NCBI GenBank assembly: GCA_041687295.1
Contig: JAWLCG010000321.1
Span: forward strand, 1-5,987
Direction of reading: 5' to 3'
Source of the DNA: JAWLCG01 sp041687295
GTDB lineage: Bacteria; Planctomycetota; Phycisphaerae; SM23-33; FEN-1343
DNA: 5,987 nucleotides
The notes under the pieces are model-generated. The model did not search any database, was not told the origin of the DNA, and saw only the letters and a program-made list of their open reading frames with translations. Positions within the stretch are counted from its first letter, which is position 1. Every line of letters begins with the position of its first letter. A program made the position numbers and the translations under genes. This document shows positions 5,681-5,987 of this stretch, piece after piece.

Positions 5681-5913
5681 CCCCCCCTCGCCGCCGCCAC
5701 CTGCGCCTGCGTACCCACCGCCTGCGCCTACGCCCGCGCCCCTGCGGCCCAAGCCCACGGAATGCCTTCCTGTGATATCTACACAAGTCCCAAAGGCGGG
5801 TCCTGGCAAACTCGCACGCACCCGGACCGCGCCTGACCTCTGGGCCTTGCCTGTACGATGCCAGGCATCCCCCAACCGACTGGCTCAATCCTTCAGCGCC
5901 CACGGGCTGTGGA
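5681..5913. other. Gene-free, C-rich downstream region
   Basis: No supportable gene, RNA gene or terminator was found between the kinase stop and the family A element. Positions 5681-5745 are very C-rich on the + strand and contain an imperfect tandem of about 19 bp (5698-5715 and 5716-5734, built on caccgcctgcg-like words). From about 5765 the composition becomes mixed. A short dyad gatgcc-a-ggcatc lies at 5857-5869. Open frames on the minus strand here give Arg/Gly-rich low-complexity peptides and are not credible. Confidence 0.5.
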
Positions 5914-5965
5914 TCGGAGCCCCGAAGGGGCGCCAGTGTTTAGCCGGGGGCGTGAGCCCCCGGAA
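5914..5965 (-). repeat. Double-hairpin palindromic element (family A, copy 2, inverted)
   Basis: This is the reverse complement of 22-73 with two mismatches in 52 nt: one in the loop of the ccgggggc hairpin and one in the joining segment. On the + strand it reads hairpin ggagccccgaaggggcgcc, then agtgttta, then the second hairpin. Its position downstream of the kinase would allow it to end or protect that transcript, although the T-run is interrupted. Confidence 0.8.
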
Positions 5966-5987
5966 CAGGCGTCCCCCCAAGCGCCGA

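Noticed and set aside
5857..5869. Dyad gatgcc-a-ggcatc as operator
   Set aside because: It is short, single-copy, far from any start codon, and expected by chance at this frequency in GC-rich sequence.
3746..5875. Long open frame on the minus strand (709 codons) opposite the histidine kinase
   Set aside because: It is the shadow of a well-supported kinase gene, has low-complexity composition and shows no motif.

Overview
The window is strongly GC-rich and shows GC-biased third codon positions. It carries several families of short palindromic intergenic repeats and five protein genes, all on the + strand. The gene types (an FHA-GAF histidine kinase, a duplicated NDK-like protein, a SPOR-like lipoprotein) together with the repeat families suggest a planctomycete, possibly of the Phycisphaerae. 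That placement is inference from general familiarity and was not tested by any search.

Layout. Positions 1-269 hold no gene but are packed with palindromic repeats and a possible weak promoter. Positions 270-1124 encode a lipoprotein with two apparent SPOR-like modules. Its stop codon overlaps by 4 nt the start of rdgB (1121-1750), an XTP/dITP pyrophosphatase, so the two form an operon. A 109-nt gap with a repeat fragment and a weak promoter leads to a tandem nucleoside-diphosphate-kinase-like protein (1860-3050). Its N-terminal half has lost the active site, while its C-terminal half keeps the catalytic residues I could align. The stop codon of that gene lies inside the first unit of a 4-unit, 19-bp tandem repeat. 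Next come a -10-like box, a strong 12-bp hairpin and a single-domain glyoxalase-II-type metallo-beta-lactamase hydrolase (3231-3878). The best promoter of the window (TTGACC-18-TATCCT) precedes a soluble FHA-GAF-histidine kinase (4052-5680). The last 307 nt contain no gene and end in an inverted copy of the palindromic element seen at the start.

How the genes fit together. rdgB and the NDK-like gene both concern nucleotide triphosphates: one removes deaminated purine nucleotides, the other belongs to the family that equilibrates NTPs. The lipoprotein is probably an envelope protein, the MBL protein probably a thioester hydrolase, and the kinase an orphan cytoplasmic sensor with no response regulator in view. 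No defence system, CRISPR array, RNA gene or classical mobile element was recognised. The most unusual items are the half-dead NDK duplication, the stop codon embedded in a tandem repeat, the atypical H-box of the kinase and the dense palindromic repeats in the gaps.
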